Source of the DNA: a virus
Strand: one strand, 5' to 3'
Virus record (IMG/VR): IMGVR_UViG_3300031800_000013
Location: 1-25,957 of that record
Length of the DNA: 25,957 bases
The first letter of the stretch is position 1; the number at the start of each line of letters is the position of its first letter. The notes below the pieces were generated by a model. That model did not search any database. It was not told the DNA's origin and saw nothing but the letters and a program-made list of their open reading frames with translations. Shown piece after piece: positions 8,301-17,595 of the stretch. Made by a program: the position numbers and the translations under genes.

Positions 8301-11300
8301 GTCGTTTCGGTTCTTCGTGTTCAAGAGTTCCCGCACCATCGCGTCCCCAGACTCGAAGCCCCACAACTTGGCAACGTGCTCCGGGTCCAGACCCTCCCGC
8401 TGCCACACACCACGCGGGCCCTTCGGCAGCAGGTACTTCTTGGTCACCGGGTCTCTGCCAAGGATGGATAGCCCGAAGGACTCCACGAGGGCGTCCCGGT
8501 CCAGGCGATGCGTTTCGGCTTCGGCCTCGTCCTGACCCAAGCGCACCCCGTACTGGAGCCAATGCCGCAGCGAGATGATGGGCTGGGCGTTGATTTCCGC
8601 CTCTACCTCGGCCCGCATCTTCTCGTAGTTGTCTTTCCAGTCAGCCGTGGCCTCGCGCTGGAGTTCCGCGAGCAGCTTCTTCGTGGTCTGCTGCTCTGCC
8701 TGGAGGTGCATCCGCTCGTGGGCCTGCCGGTACGCTTCGTATTCAGCCTCGGTCATGCCAGCAGCTTCCGCACTCTCGAAGGCGGGAAGCATCCTCTGCT
8801 GCTCGCCGGCCAGGGCAATCTGCTCCTCGGTCGCCAGCATTCGGTCGAAGACCTCACGAATCTCCGGGGTCAGTTCCACATCCAACCCGCGCAGGGTGCG
8901 GTACACCTGGAGGAGCCAACGCTTGAACCGCTCGAAGGCGGCCTGGAGTTCTACGCTGGGGGCCTTGCCCTCGCGCAGGTACGCCTCGAAGGAACGGGCC
9001 CATACCTCGTGCTGCTCCGTGGTCAGGGCCTCGATGGACTCCGCACCCAGGTAGTCGAGGGCGGCCTGCATATCGGCCAGCAGTTGCGGGCTCGCGCCCT
9101 CGGTCTGGGCATCCTGCATCATCATCACGAAGAAGAGGTGGCCGCTCTCGTGGAGGGCCGTGCTCAGGTTCTTCGACTTCGTGAACCGCATGAGGATGTT
9201 GTTCAGTTCCGGGTCATAGGTGAGTGAACCCCGGACCCCATCGCGGGAAGGCTGGAATAGCGGCAGCCCCTGCTCCTCCACTGCCCGCTTCATCTCGGGG
9301 GTGAGCTTGAGGGTGTGGACTTGCTCGCTCGCCCTCTCGTCAATGAGTTTTTCGCTAAGCGCAGCCCTCGCCTCCCCCTCGGTGTCGAAGTGCAGCCCTC
9401 TTGACGAGTAGTCTTCGCTCTTTAGCATCCACTTGCCAGAAGTTGTCTGCGATGGGGGGGTTATGTGCCATCCGGCTTTCTTCCCAACATCAACGCCGCC
9501 CGCCTCCACCTTCGCACCGTACTTCTTGCCCAGCTTGTTCGCGGCCTTGACCAGTTTCGTATCGTAAACGTCTGTGAAGCCCTTGCCGCCAATCGTGAGG
9601 TTGTCGCCCTCGACCGTGCCGCTGGGACCACCTTCGAGTATCTGCCTCGCGATGTCCTTGCCCACTACGTCTTCCAGGGGAGTGTCTACGGGGATGTCTG
9701 CGGTGGCACTCTTGACTAGGCCCGTCTCCGGGTCAACGTGCATACCCACCGCCACGTTGCCGTCCTTGTAGGTAGCCACTGCTATCTCACGCGGAGAAAG
9801 CATCGGTTTACCGGGCCACCCGAGAGCCCGCTCGCCCGCCGGGTCTGTCGGTATCTCCCACTGGATACTGTCCACGGTCTGCCGCAGCGCGTCTTCGTAG
9901 CGGGCTACTTGAACGTGCCCAGGCGTCCAGGCAACCGAGTCATACCCCTCGCGGATGGCCTTGGCTATCATGCGCTTCAGGGCCATCTCATGGCTGGTGG
10001 TCTTGAACGGGCGGTCGGGGGCACCTTTGACCTTCGCATTCAGTTCATTGATGCGCTCAAGCCCCTGCTGGTAAACCTCGCTTGTTTCCGTGGTGTTGTA
10101 GTGGCTTCCATCGGGAGCGGTACGCACATTGCTAAAATCAAGAACGTCCTTAAGGCTCGCGAGTTCTTCAGCCTCTGCCTCGGAGAGACTCTCCGCGTAA
10201 CCTTCCTTCCGCCCAGCCTTCGCCCAGTCATCCTGTATCTCCTCGATGAACAGGACTTTCTCGCCGTTGGGACCAACGCGGTCATTGTGGCGAACGTGGA
10301 CTAGGACATTGGGGGCGACTTCGCCGTAGTGGCCGCCTTCAAAGTTACGAGTCTTCTGGCCGGATTCCTCTATGGCGCGTTGCCAATGCTCGCTCGCTGG
10401 GGTGTTCGTGCGAATCACATCGTCAACGTCATACCCATTAGCATCTGCAAAGGCTTTAGCCCTAAGCTCTGTCGGCAACGAACGCATTGGCAGCGTTATC
10501 AGCGTCTCCTGATAGTTCTCGCCACCGGGGAGGGTGTAGGATTCGTGTTGGACAGCCCCCTCAAACCCACCGCGCTGCGATGCGGTTTGCGTGGCTATGT
10601 GCGCGCGTATGGCATCCCAACCGTCTTGCTCTGTCTGGTTGTTCATATCCGCGTCAACATCCAGGAACCGCCCACCCGGACCTTGCACTGAGACGTTACC
10701 GGCATCCGGGTCAACATTGATTACAAACTGGTCCCCGGAGTTCCATTCTCCGACTTCTAGGTCATACCCGCCCGTTTCAATTTGCTCTTCGGTCTGTGTC
10801 CTTCCAATCTCTCTTAGGTCTGGCTCCGGCAACTCCTCACCACCCAGCACAACCTCTTCGACTTTGATGAGCTTGATGCTCTCCATCATCTGGTCGAGGT
10901 CAACCTTGGCCTCGGGGTCCAGTGCAGACAGGTACTCCTCCACGCCTGACCAGATAACTTCGTCCTTCTTGACGCTCTTCTTCTGGAGCATCTTGCGGAC
11001 TTGAGCCACGGTCATCTTCCGCTGCTTGGACTCGCGGAGTGCGCGGCCCAGCGTAGAGTGGAAAGCTCCCGCTAGAGGGCGTTCGTTCTCAAGCTCCACC
11101 GCCTGCTCGAGGGTGGTGGGGGCGAAGCGCGACTCAAGCTCCCCGATAATCTCCTCGTTCGTCATCTGCTCCAGGTCGAAACCCAACGTCTCCAGAACCG
11201 AAGCAAGTTGCGCGACCTCGGGCGTGGGGGCCTCGGGTGCCTCGCGGAGGGTGTTCAGCAAGGTGCCAATATCGACACGCGCCAGGGCCTCCTCGAGAGT

Positions 11301-13184
11301 CGGCGGGGCCACTGGACCCTCTGGACCCTCCACCTCCATCCCTTCCAGTTGCTCAAAGGCACGCTCCCCGGCCACACCCTCGGCACGAGTCTCGGCCTGG
11401 GCCCGGAGTATCTGGGCCACGAACTGCGCGTCCTCGGGACGCATCGCACCCGTGCGAACCGCCTGCTCGATGAAACTCTGCTCGACCCGCTCGCCAGGGG
11501 TCAGTTCTGCCGCGCCCTCTTCCGTGCCGGCCAGGGCATCCATTTCCGCCTGGAGGGCTGCCTCGTCCTCGGCCTCCGTGGCTTCGACCTCTGCCATGTT
11601 GCGAGCACCGTGGGCCTGACCCACGAGCGGAGCCAGAGTTTCATGGTGCTCTTTCAGATGGGCCAAGTAATCGGCGCGGGGAATGACCACCTCTGTCCCG
11701 GTCGCCAGTGCCTCGTGGATTTGGTCGAGCACCTCGGGCATCGCCTGGAAAGCCTCGGCTATGGCCTCGTCCTCCTGAAAGAGTTCCACCAAGTCCTCTA
11801 CCTTGATGTAGAGGTTGGGGTCTTCCCCGCTCTGCTCGAATATCTGCTGGAGGAACTGCCGTACTAGGTCCGGGTCAGCGTCCTTCATTGGCCCCGAGCG
11901 CAGTGCTTCGGCCTGGTCGCTCAGGTGCTCCGCTTTCGCTCGCGCCCGCATATTGCGCGCTACAGCCTCGCCAGCGAAGACTAAAGGAGTGGCGACTGTC
12001 GTCACGCCACCCCCACCGAGGGCCCCCTCCGTCGCCGCGTGCTTCAGCCTCTCCACGTTCTCAGGTGTGAAGAACTCAGGGTTCTCGTTCGTATAGTTTT
12101 CCTTGAACCAGTTCCCCACCAAAATCAGAACCGAGTCCTGTATGAACTCCTCGAGGCCCTCGGAACCGGCTGTCGCGGCGATTGCCCCCACCCGCTTGCC
12201 AAGGGCAGCTAGGTGCGGGTGCATCGCCCGAGAGGTCAGAATCTTCTTCGGGGTCATGCCCGCGATAGCTCCAACCAGCCGCTGCGCGCCCGAGTATTTG
12301 AAGAGGAACCGAGTCGCCCAAAACTCCACGCCACCGTTGACCAAGCCCACCAGAACCGAAGCCCCCAGGACAACCTCATGGGGGATGGGCTCGCGCACCA
12401 TGAACGGGATGTCGGGGGGGCGGCTATTTATCTCCCGCGCCTCTTCCGTGAGTTCGCCGTAAGCTTCCCCGAAGCTAAGCTTGAAACTGGCCCACCCGAG
12501 CCCCACTTTCGCCCCGCCTGCCGCAAAGGCTAGAGCACCCGGCCCGCTACCTATCCCCGCCAATCCCGCACCAGCCGCACCCACGCCCGCATACAGGCCC
12601 ATCATCGGCAAGGGCCCGGACAGTTGCTCCACCGCCGGCCCCCAAATATGCGCCCCCGTGTAGCCCGGGGCTTCGGGGACCACGGTGCGGTTGCGTTGCA
12701 ACTCCTCGAAAGCAATCTGCGCCGCCGGGTCACCGAGCAGTCCACCCCTCACGGCGAGGTCACTCAACGTCGTGGTTTCTTGCCCTCGTATTGCCCTCCC
12801 TATGAACGCATCGAACCCTCCGGCCATAGTCTTGGCGCTAGCCGGGTCTTGCATCACCAGAGTCCCCAGTGGGCCATTCAGAACATCCGCCCATGCGGGG
12901 ATGCTTTCCACCTGCACGGGCCCCAGTTGCTGGTAGGCATCCTGGGCGCGCACCTTGTCCATGTTGCGCTCTACCGTGTCGAAGGGTACGTCCGTGCTCT
13001 TAGCGAGTCGCGTGGCCTCGGCCCGCATCGGTGCCTGCTCGCGGGCCCGTAGCTCCGCAAGGTTCCGCACCTGCGCCTTGCGCTGCTTCTCTGCCTGCTC
13101 TTCCGCCTTGGCCCGCTCGCCCAGCGCCAGGATGTCTTCAGTCGTGTAGAGGGGGGAACTCATGGAGCTTCGGGCCACCTCCAC
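5349..13184 (-). CDS. Giant internal virion / large polyvalent protein with HEXXH metallopeptidase motif
   Basis: About 2611 residues, in the position of T7 gp16, so probably an ejected internal virion protein. The N-terminus is charged and helical. Gly/Ala-rich hydrophobic stretches lie near residues 191 to 235, 268 to 295 and 382 to 408. GTEVVIPRADYLAHL follows, then blocks typical of phage large polyvalent proteins: LPGGENYQETLITLP, NVLVHVRHNDRVGPNGEK, FIEEIQDDWAKAGRKEGY and TTSHEMALKRMIAKA. The motif HESGH at about 1345 to 1349, preceded by LSTAL, matches the zinc metallopeptidase of such proteins, with E1400 (SFEAY) a candidate third ligand. The remainder is mostly helical with hydrophobic segments near 2258 to 2285 and 2455 to 2480. 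No lytic transglycosylase motif was recognised. The GTG at 13184 is the longest start; an ATG at 13163 overlapping the upstream TGA is an equal alternative, giving 2604 residues. Protease activity is inferred from the motif only. Confidence 0.85.
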   Translation of the reverse strand: MEVARSSMSSPLYTTEDILALGERAKAEEQAEKQRKAQVRNLAELRAREQAPMRAEATRLAKSTDVPFDTVERNMDKVRAQDAYQQLGPVQVESIPAWADVLNGPLGTLVMQDPASAKTMAGGFDAFIGRAIRGQETTTLSDLAVRGGLLGDPAAQIAFEELQRNRTVVPEAPGYTGAHIWGPAVEQLSGPLPMMGLYAGVGAAGAGLAGIGSGPGALAFAAGGAKVGLGWASFKLSFGEAYGELTEEAREINSRPPDIPFMVREPIPHEVVLGASVLVGLVNGGVEFWATRFLFKYSGAQRLVGAIAGMTPKKILTSRAMHPHLAALGKRVGAIAATAGSEGLEEFIQDSVLILVGNWFKENYTNENPEFFTPENVERLKHAATEGALGGGGVTTVATPLVFAGEAVARNMRARAKAEHLSDQAEALRSGPMKDADPDLVRQFLQQIFEQSGEDPNLYIKVEDLVELFQEDEAIAEAFQAMPEVLDQIHEALATGTEVVIPRADYLAHLKEHHETLAPLVGQAHGARNMAEVEATEAEDEAALQAEMDALAGTEEGAAELTPGERVEQSFIEQAVRTGAMRPEDAQFVAQILRAQAETRAEGVAGERAFEQLEGMEVEGPEGPVAPPTLEEALARVDIGTLLNTLREAPEAPTPEVAQLASVLETLGFDLEQMTNEEIIGELESRFAPTTLEQAVELENERPLAGAFHSTLGRALRESKQRKMTVAQVRKMLQKKSVKKDEVIWSGVEEYLSALDPEAKVDLDQMMESIKLIKVEEVVLGGEELPEPDLREIGRTQTEEQIETGGYDLEVGEWNSGDQFVINVDPDAGNVSVQGPGGRFLDVDADMNNQTEQDGWDAIRAHIATQTASQRGGFEGAVQHESYTLPGGENYQETLITLPMRSLPTELRAKAFADANGYDVDDVIRTNTPASEHWQRAIEESGQKTRNFEGGHYGEVAPNVLVHVRHNDRVGPNGEKVLFIEEIQDDWAKAGRKEGYAESLSEAEAEELASLKDVLDFSNVRTAPDGSHYNTTETSEVYQQGLERINELNAKVKGAPDRPFKTTSHEMALKRMIAKAIREGYDSVAWTPGHVQVARYEDALRQTVDSIQWEIPTDPAGERALGWPGKPMLSPREIAVATYKDGNVAVGMHVDPETGLVKSATADIPVDTPLEDVVGKDIARQILEGGPSGTVEGDNLTIGGKGFTDVYDTKLVKAANKLGKKYGAKVEAGGVDVGKKAGWHITPPSQTTSGKWMLKSEDYSSRGLHFDTEGEARAALSEKLIDERASEQVHTLKLTPEMKRAVEEQGLPLFQPSRDGVRGSLTYDPELNNILMRFTKSKNLSTALHESGHLFFVMMMQDAQTEGASPQLLADMQAALDYLGAESIEALTTEQHEVWARSFEAYLREGKAPSVELQAAFERFKRWLLQVYRTLRGLDVELTPEIREVFDRMLATEEQIALAGEQQRMLPAFESAEAAGMTEAEYEAYRQAHERMHLQAEQQTTKKLLAELQREATADWKDNYEKMRAEVEAEINAQPIISLRHWLQYGVRLGQDEAEAETHRLDRDALVESFGLSILGRDPVTKKYLLPKGPRGVWQREGLDPEHVAKLWGFESGDAMVRELLNTKNRNDTIDEETQSRMKDAYGDILRDGTLPELALEAMENDAKGTFLIRQGRILARRAGAKDKPQGLARRAAQAAVAGKRIRDLSPHRYRLAEQRAARDVLDAVEAEDWQAAHEAGRKQLLNHFLVVEATKAKEGAAKGRTYLKRMDAKPARERIAKAGSGENAERGIDYFQQLYGKGGLLTDRFDLRSMTHDMMDRRMKLREWIASAEAKAEANQEMAPGFAISENIQNEDFRMPWRELTVAQFGELVDAVKNIEHLARTDLELLTTKRDADFARTREVMLDALAENRRTDKPIPLESRADVADRQRHNVEDYFAFNRKFASFLNEFDGTLGGVFFDSIIWPMDEAGSLEHAALVEAGTELAEIFKRYMSVEKQVRETLSAATLGSVESLKPKMVVKRQVPGAAPGVQLSHVGNLVAVLNMGNEGNLARLMDGYGWTETDIEAIKDNLSKDDRTFVQEVWDFIDSFWPQIAAKEKRVKGVAPQKVEAQPLQFSDGTTLRGGYFPIVGDRRQGSKRGGADPMQEALIQARNGSFAAAQTRAGFLKERAAMVSGQRFTLDFSVIFQHVGGVLHDIAWNEWLIDTNKILRDTAIQRSIIQGYGYPVYDQLLNAVTAIAVGNLPASGMLERSLDNLRKGTAVSALAFSATVSALQPLGIIASYQRVGVKWVNLGIRNWLRGTGNMQSTVDMIMSKSPGMRVRLNPKSSDMQREMRELQSELTEGGIFSGEMDAYFYFIVKMQMVADVPTWLGAYEKEMAIGSGDEKKAVAMADRAVFDTQGTGQIKDMSAVQREKVTKMFTMFFGFFNATENLSAEAVNRAGGWRNIPTALKDEPQAVGRLAVDMLLLWVLPAVLSKFMFDALRQDYDEDEPWYEYVARTIAFEPMGFIMAGFPLLREFSSIASGYMDYDGPAGTRFFSATTNLIKQAVQGEADFSAGRAAVEVGGIVFKKPGTAAIRIYEGTEALVTGETKNPLAPFMGLNPEEKRRVRANR

Positions 13185-14800
13185 TCACCACCGCGCCCCC
13201 AGTCGAGCAGCGACTGCCGGTATACGTCGCGAATGGTTTCGAGTGCTGCGGCCTCCTTTGAGTCGCCCAGGCCATACGCTTCGCGGATTTCCGCTTCGAT
13301 GTGGTGGGGCGGGTGGCCGTGAATGTCCTGACCTACGAGTTCCTGGGTAACCTCGTAACGCCGCACCATTTCGTCGCTGTGTATCCACTCCGCAGGGAAC
13401 GGTCGGTAATGCGTCAGCACCTGCTCGTCCGCGAGTCCGTCAACGATGTCGCGCAACTCATCGGTTTCCAGCCACGGGCGCTTCTCTTCCTCCATCTTGC
13501 GGATGAAGAAGTCCTCTAGGGTACGCTCTACTTGCTGAATCTCGAGCAGAGTCTCTGGCGTAGCTTCTGTGCGTCCAGCCTCAGAGCCCAAGTCGGGCAA
13601 GCCGAGGCGTACCAGCAAGCCCTTGACAGCGCGCCTCGTCCTATCGCCGTGCAGAACTTCCTTGCTCTCGGGCCCAGCCTTCTGAAGGGCCACGAGTTTG
13701 CCCAGGTGAGTATCAGTCACCACTGCCGCAATCGGGGGCAGGTCATCCTCGGTGCCCGGCTCTGCGTCTGGGCCCGGACGGGGTGAAAAGAAATCCATCC
13801 CGAAGAACTCCCGCTGCTCTGGGCCAGGAGTCACTGCGAGGTCGAGCAAGCGGTTGTATTCGACTCCCGAGGCCAAGTCACGCTGGGCCGTCGTGGGCAT
13901 GAGCAGTTCCAGCCACGCCTCGGTTTCAAGCCGTCCGAAGCCCTCGTCTGCGCTGATTTCAAGGATGGACTGCGCGGTGTGCTTGCCGGCTTTTATCTCG
14001 TGATAGATTTGCTCACGTCGCTTACTCCTGGCGCGGTCGGAGAGCGTCTGGTCCGTGGCAATCTGATGCTCCACGAGGGCCACAACCTGAGAGCGGAGTT
14101 CTCCGCGATAGCGACTGCGTGCGGCGTCCACTCGCGCCTGCGGGTCAGGGATGGACTGCCGCAACTTATCCGCTGCCACCTGCGCCTGTGTGACCATTTC
14201 ATTCTTCGCTACCCGGTTCTCGAGTTTTATCTGCATCGCAGCGGATTCGGACGTACTCCACAGCCCGCCACTCACGCCAGCCTGGAGTTCAGCGCGGATG
14301 GCGTTCAACGTCTGGGTCCGCTCCGTTGGGTTCGTGATGGTGTCCAGCGCATCCACCTGGGACTCGATGAAGAGCATCCGGCCAGCCTTGGCCGAATCCA
14401 CCTGCGCCTGCCGCACGCCTTGGGCGATGCCCATGCGGCCCCGCTCCAGTGTCCCCGCTATACGCTCATCGAAGAACCCCTGGAACTTCGGATACCGCAA
14501 CCCCTCGCGGAACTGGGCGGAAATCTTGGTCGCACCATCGGAGTACATTTTGTTGCGCTTGTGGTGGTCAGGCTCTGCGTCAACCTGCAGGCTCAGGTCA
14601 TTCAGGGCTCGCGTGGCCTCGGCCAGTGACCCGGACACCTTCGCGCCCATCTCCTGCTCGAAGAGTTCGCCTGCGATGCCGCTGATTTCGCTCGTCGCCC
14701 GGCCCAGTGCCTCCATGCCTTCGCCGCCACCGAAGTCACGCGGGACGGCCCTGCGACCGAGCCCGGCCGGGTCTGCAAGTACCTGGGGAATCTTAGGCAT
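13160..14800 (-). CDS. Internal virion protein, gp15-position
   Basis: This 546-residue protein begins MPKIPQVLADPAGLGRR and is largely helical and charged, with long stretches of heptad-like sequence (for example AQFREGLRYPKFQGFFDER, and a region rich in Q, A and R around residues 100 to 290). It has no signal peptide or membrane segment. Its place between the gp14-like and the giant gp16-position genes, and its composition, fit the ejected internal virion proteins that form the core or ejectosome in T7-like phages. The ATG is chosen because it overlaps the upstream TAA as TAATG and has GGGA six bases before it; a GTG 12 bases further upstream would add four residues. The 3' end overlaps the next gene as ATGA. 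Role is mostly from position; no enzymatic motif was recognised. Confidence 0.75.
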   Translation of the reverse strand: MPKIPQVLADPAGLGRRAVPRDFGGGEGMEALGRATSEISGIAGELFEQEMGAKVSGSLAEATRALNDLSLQVDAEPDHHKRNKMYSDGATKISAQFREGLRYPKFQGFFDERIAGTLERGRMGIAQGVRQAQVDSAKAGRMLFIESQVDALDTITNPTERTQTLNAIRAELQAGVSGGLWSTSESAAMQIKLENRVAKNEMVTQAQVAADKLRQSIPDPQARVDAARSRYRGELRSQVVALVEHQIATDQTLSDRARSKRREQIYHEIKAGKHTAQSILEISADEGFGRLETEAWLELLMPTTAQRDLASGVEYNRLLDLAVTPGPEQREFFGMDFFSPRPGPDAEPGTEDDLPPIAAVVTDTHLGKLVALQKAGPESKEVLHGDRTRRAVKGLLVRLGLPDLGSEAGRTEATPETLLEIQQVERTLEDFFIRKMEEEKRPWLETDELRDIVDGLADEQVLTHYRPFPAEWIHSDEMVRRYEVTQELVGQDIHGHPPHHIEAEIREAYGLGDSKEAAALETIRDVYRQSLLDWGRGGEWRWPEAP

Positions 14801-15348
14801 TAGTAGTCCCACTCATAAAAGGGTTTGCCTACGCGACCGATTGAGCCCATGAAGGACTGGTCAACGGTGCCGGGAGACTTCGTTGTGGTTTTCTTGCCAC
14901 CGGGGGTGCCGTAGAGCGAGAGCGCCATGCCGGCTACCCGCCCGGTTCCAGAGAGAAGCGCGGCACCCGCCCGCATACTCCCCTGCCGCAAGGCATTCGC
15001 CCCATGCGCCCGGTTCAGTCTCGCCGTGTTGCGCCCCGCTATCGAAGCGTTCAGCGCATTCACCTCGTACTCCGCAGCGTTCTGCACCAGGGCCTGAAGC
15101 CAACCACCCTCCTCGGCTATTACCCCGCTCTTCCCGGCCATCTGGACGAACTGACTCGAGAGCGCCCGCCGCGCCAACCTGCGCCTGCGACGCTCCTCCG
15201 CGTTCCCTTCCATCTCGGCCAGCACCGCGTTGTACTCAGCCGCTGCTGCCGCTGCCCGTGCCTGGGCCTTGGCCGCACTCGCCTGCATGATGGAACCCGC
15301 GAGCCCCGTGAGGGCGCTCACACCTAACAGTGCTGTGCCTGCTTCCAT
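14800..15348 (-). CDS. Internal virion protein, gp14-position
   Basis: The 182-residue protein starts MEAGTALLGVSALTGLAGS, a hydrophobic Gly/Ala stretch, and then turns into an Ala-rich helix with a run of basic residues (EERRRRRLARRALSS) near residues 55 to 70. A second part with NAAEYEVNALNAS and NTARLNRAHGANALRQGS resembles gp14-type internal virion proteins of podophages, which enter the outer membrane during DNA ejection. The ATG at 15348 is preferred over an in-frame upstream ATG at 15399: it lies two bases after the TAG of the gp12-like gene and has CAGGA about eight bases before it, whereas the longer form would overlap the previous gene by about 50 bases. Confidence 0.75.
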   Translation of the reverse strand: MEAGTALLGVSALTGLAGSIMQASAAKAQARAAAAAAEYNAVLAEMEGNAEERRRRRLARRALSSQFVQMAGKSGVIAEEGGWLQALVQNAAEYEVNALNASIAGRNTARLNRAHGANALRQGSMRAGAALLSGTGRVAGMALSLYGTPGGKKTTTKSPGTVDQSFMGSIGRVGKPFYEWDY

Positions 15349-15350
15349 GT

Positions 15351-17594
15351 CTATCGGTCCTGAGTATTCACTTGCGGCATAATTGCCGTGATGGTGCAAG
15401 GCAGCGGTAGCGTGTGCTTCAACGTCAACCGGCCCGCCTGCTCATAACCCTCGGGCCAGGACAGGACTTCCGTATCCCCATCGAACAAGGGAACGCCCGC
15501 GTCCATCGGGTCGAAGGAATCGCGCAGGTGCAACTCGTCCATGTCTGCGTCCACGTCCGTGGGCCCATACAGCAAACCCGAACCCGTCTGGTCGAGACGT
15601 ATCACTACGTTCGTGAATCGCTTGGTCTTGCCCTGGGCCGTGCCATCACTCGCGCCGGCCTCAAGGCGCATCGTCTGGAGCGTGGACGAGTAGGCGAGCC
15701 CGATATGTACGTTCGTGCTGGCCCGGTCGAGTGTCACCGAACCCCCGCTCACCGTCTTGTCCGGGTGCGTGGCCCCATCGGCCAAGATGGAAACCGTCTG
15801 CCCCTCCAGGTGCCCGAGCCCAGTCATCGTGGTCGCTGCCACGCCTGAGTACGAAAGACCCGAGTCCACGAAGAAGGCAGACGTGACCGCATTCGTCCGC
15901 ACCCATTCAGGCTCCAGCACCTCCACGAACCTCTTCGTGGCCCCGCCAATGGTGCGGCTCACAACCAGCCACAGTTGGTCTTGGTCCCCGTCCGGGTGGG
16001 GGATGACCGCAATGCTCTCCACCTTGGTATCCGTGCCGCCCAGGGTGTGCCGGTGCCATGCCGTGACCTGCTGGCTCCGCTCGTAGGTGAAGCAGATGAG
16101 CCCCCCGGTCGCGAGCGTGGCCCACAGCAGACGGTTGGGTTCTTGCTGGAAGGCCAGCCGGGTCATGCCGCCCAGGGTTACGTGGTCGGCTAGTACCGTC
16201 ATGTCCGGGGCTACATACGAGCCAGTGGTATCGTCGAAGACCAGTTCCCTGAGCTTGCGCCCTGACCTCTGGACGAAGAGCAGCACCTGCTCGACGCGCA
16301 GCGGGGCCACCTTGGTCTTGCTGCCATAGGTGGAATGCCGCACCACGCGGACATTCCCGGGCACCAGGGCCTCGGTTTCACTGGCTGCCGAGACAACGAA
16401 CTCGCCCCCAGCCGTGCCCACCATCAGCACCTTGCCGGCGTTAATCCACTCGATGACGTTCACTTGGTCGGTGTTCAGCGTGAAAATCAGCGCCGACTCG
16501 TCCAGGTCTACTATCTGGTGGTTCTCGTACTGGCTGGTCTTGGAGGCCCACAGTGTCTGCGGTTGCCCGTCCGTACCCGCCCACCACAGCCGGTCCTCGA
16601 AGAACGAGACGCTGCGGGGCCAGCCGTTCCTGCTCGTCCAAGCCCCATGCGACCAGCGGTGCGTGGCATTCGATGCCCCCACCACGCTCGCCGGCAACTG
16701 CTTCACAACATCAGCGGTGGCCGTCAGCCCGTCCACGGCGACGGCTGTGATGGTCACGTAGCCCTCGCCCGAATGCAGGTAATGCCAGTCCCACCTCCCA
16801 TCCGTATCAATGCCCGTGTCGTGGATGGGTGCGCTCGTTCCGGTATCGGATTCCCCGTTCTTGTTGTTGAGTTCGTAGACGTTGTTCTCAAAATAGACCG
16901 TATCACTCACGTTCAGTGTGGAGCCCGAGTAAAGAGTATTATCTGAACGCGCTTCCCACGTCCCATGATTGCTGCCGAGGATTTCCCGAAACTTAAAGTA
17001 TCCAAGTTTCATTAACTCCGTGAATAGGGCCGAACTCGCCGTGAGCGTGATGCCGTTGCCCGAGGCCGCACTGGCGTACACGGTCAGCGTCTTGTCCAGG
17101 TTCGTCGGCTCGAACGGCGCAAAGTCGAAGTCAATGACGGCCATCGTCCACGCATCGTGAGCGGTGCGCGTTACCTTGCGCGGGTTGTAGTCCGGGTGCG
17201 CGAGATAGAGCACGTCCGCTGACTGCGCGAACTGGATAGCGTCCAGCGCCGCCGATGGGTACGGGGTGACAATCTCGAAGACCGCAGGGCCAGCCCCAGC
17301 CAGCACCGCTCCCCCGTCCTTGTAGACCCGCATATACAGGTTGCCGAACTCGAGGATGTATGCCTGCGTGGTGCCAAACTCGAACGGGATGAGCCGCGTC
17401 ACATTCGCGGAGGTCTTCACCTCGGACACGAATCGGGTGCCGCTACGCTTGCGGGCACCACCCTGCACCAGGGGGATGAAGTTCTCCAGCTTCGCGCAGC
17501 CGTTGGCATACTTCGCCAAGTCCACGCGACCCTCGAGCGTGGGGCTGAGTTCTCCCGCGTTGAATGATGTTTGGATGGTCGAGGCTTTTGCCAA
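15351..17594 (-). CDS. Tail tubular protein B-like (gp12-like nozzle protein)
   Basis: A 747-residue protein when read from a TTG. The N-terminus AKASTIQTSFNAGELSP followed by NGCAKLENFIPLVQGGARK and SGTRFVSE is a hallmark of podophage tail nozzle proteins, and the gene directly follows the gp11-like adaptor, as in T7. The rest is beta-rich, with EDRLWWAGTDGQPQTLW and NVIEWINAGKVLMVGTAGG typical of the propeller-like part of this family. The TTG at 17594 lies one base after the TGA of gp11 and has GCGAGG seven bases before it. An in-frame ATG at 17621 has AGGAGG touching it, which is too close, and would overlap gp11 by 26 bases; the conserved part begins right after the TTG. The protein extends the tail tube and carries the tailspikes (family knowledge). 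Confidence 0.88.
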   Translation of the reverse strand: MAKASTIQTSFNAGELSPTLEGRVDLAKYANGCAKLENFIPLVQGGARKRSGTRFVSEVKTSANVTRLIPFEFGTTQAYILEFGNLYMRVYKDGGAVLAGAGPAVFEIVTPYPSAALDAIQFAQSADVLYLAHPDYNPRKVTRTAHDAWTMAVIDFDFAPFEPTNLDKTLTVYASAASGNGITLTASSALFTELMKLGYFKFREILGSNHGTWEARSDNTLYSGSTLNVSDTVYFENNVYELNNKNGESDTGTSAPIHDTGIDTDGRWDWHYLHSGEGYVTITAVAVDGLTATADVVKQLPASVVGASNATHRWSHGAWTSRNGWPRSVSFFEDRLWWAGTDGQPQTLWASKTSQYENHQIVDLDESALIFTLNTDQVNVIEWINAGKVLMVGTAGGEFVVSAASETEALVPGNVRVVRHSTYGSKTKVAPLRVEQVLLFVQRSGRKLRELVFDDTTGSYVAPDMTVLADHVTLGGMTRLAFQQEPNRLLWATLATGGLICFTYERSQQVTAWHRHTLGGTDTKVESIAVIPHPDGDQDQLWLVVSRTIGGATKRFVEVLEPEWVRTNAVTSAFFVDSGLSYSGVAATTMTGLGHLEGQTVSILADGATHPDKTVSGGSVTLDRASTNVHIGLAYSSTLQTMRLEAGASDGTAQGKTKRFTNVVIRLDQTGSGLLYGPTDVDADMDELHLRDSFDPMDAGVPLFDGDTEVLSWPEGYEQAGRLTLKHTLPLPCTITAIMPQVNTQDR

Positions 17595-17595
17595 G

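Noticed and set aside
6708-9227. Long plus-strand open frames opposite the giant gene (for example about 7395 to 8225 and 8508 to 9227)
   Set aside because: They lie antisense to a well-supported minus-strand gene, their products have no recognisable family, are rich in Arg, Pro, Leu and His as expected for the antisense of GC-rich codons, and lack coherent ribosome binding sites. The same holds for the plus-strand frames at 13979 to 14852 and 18777 to 19529.
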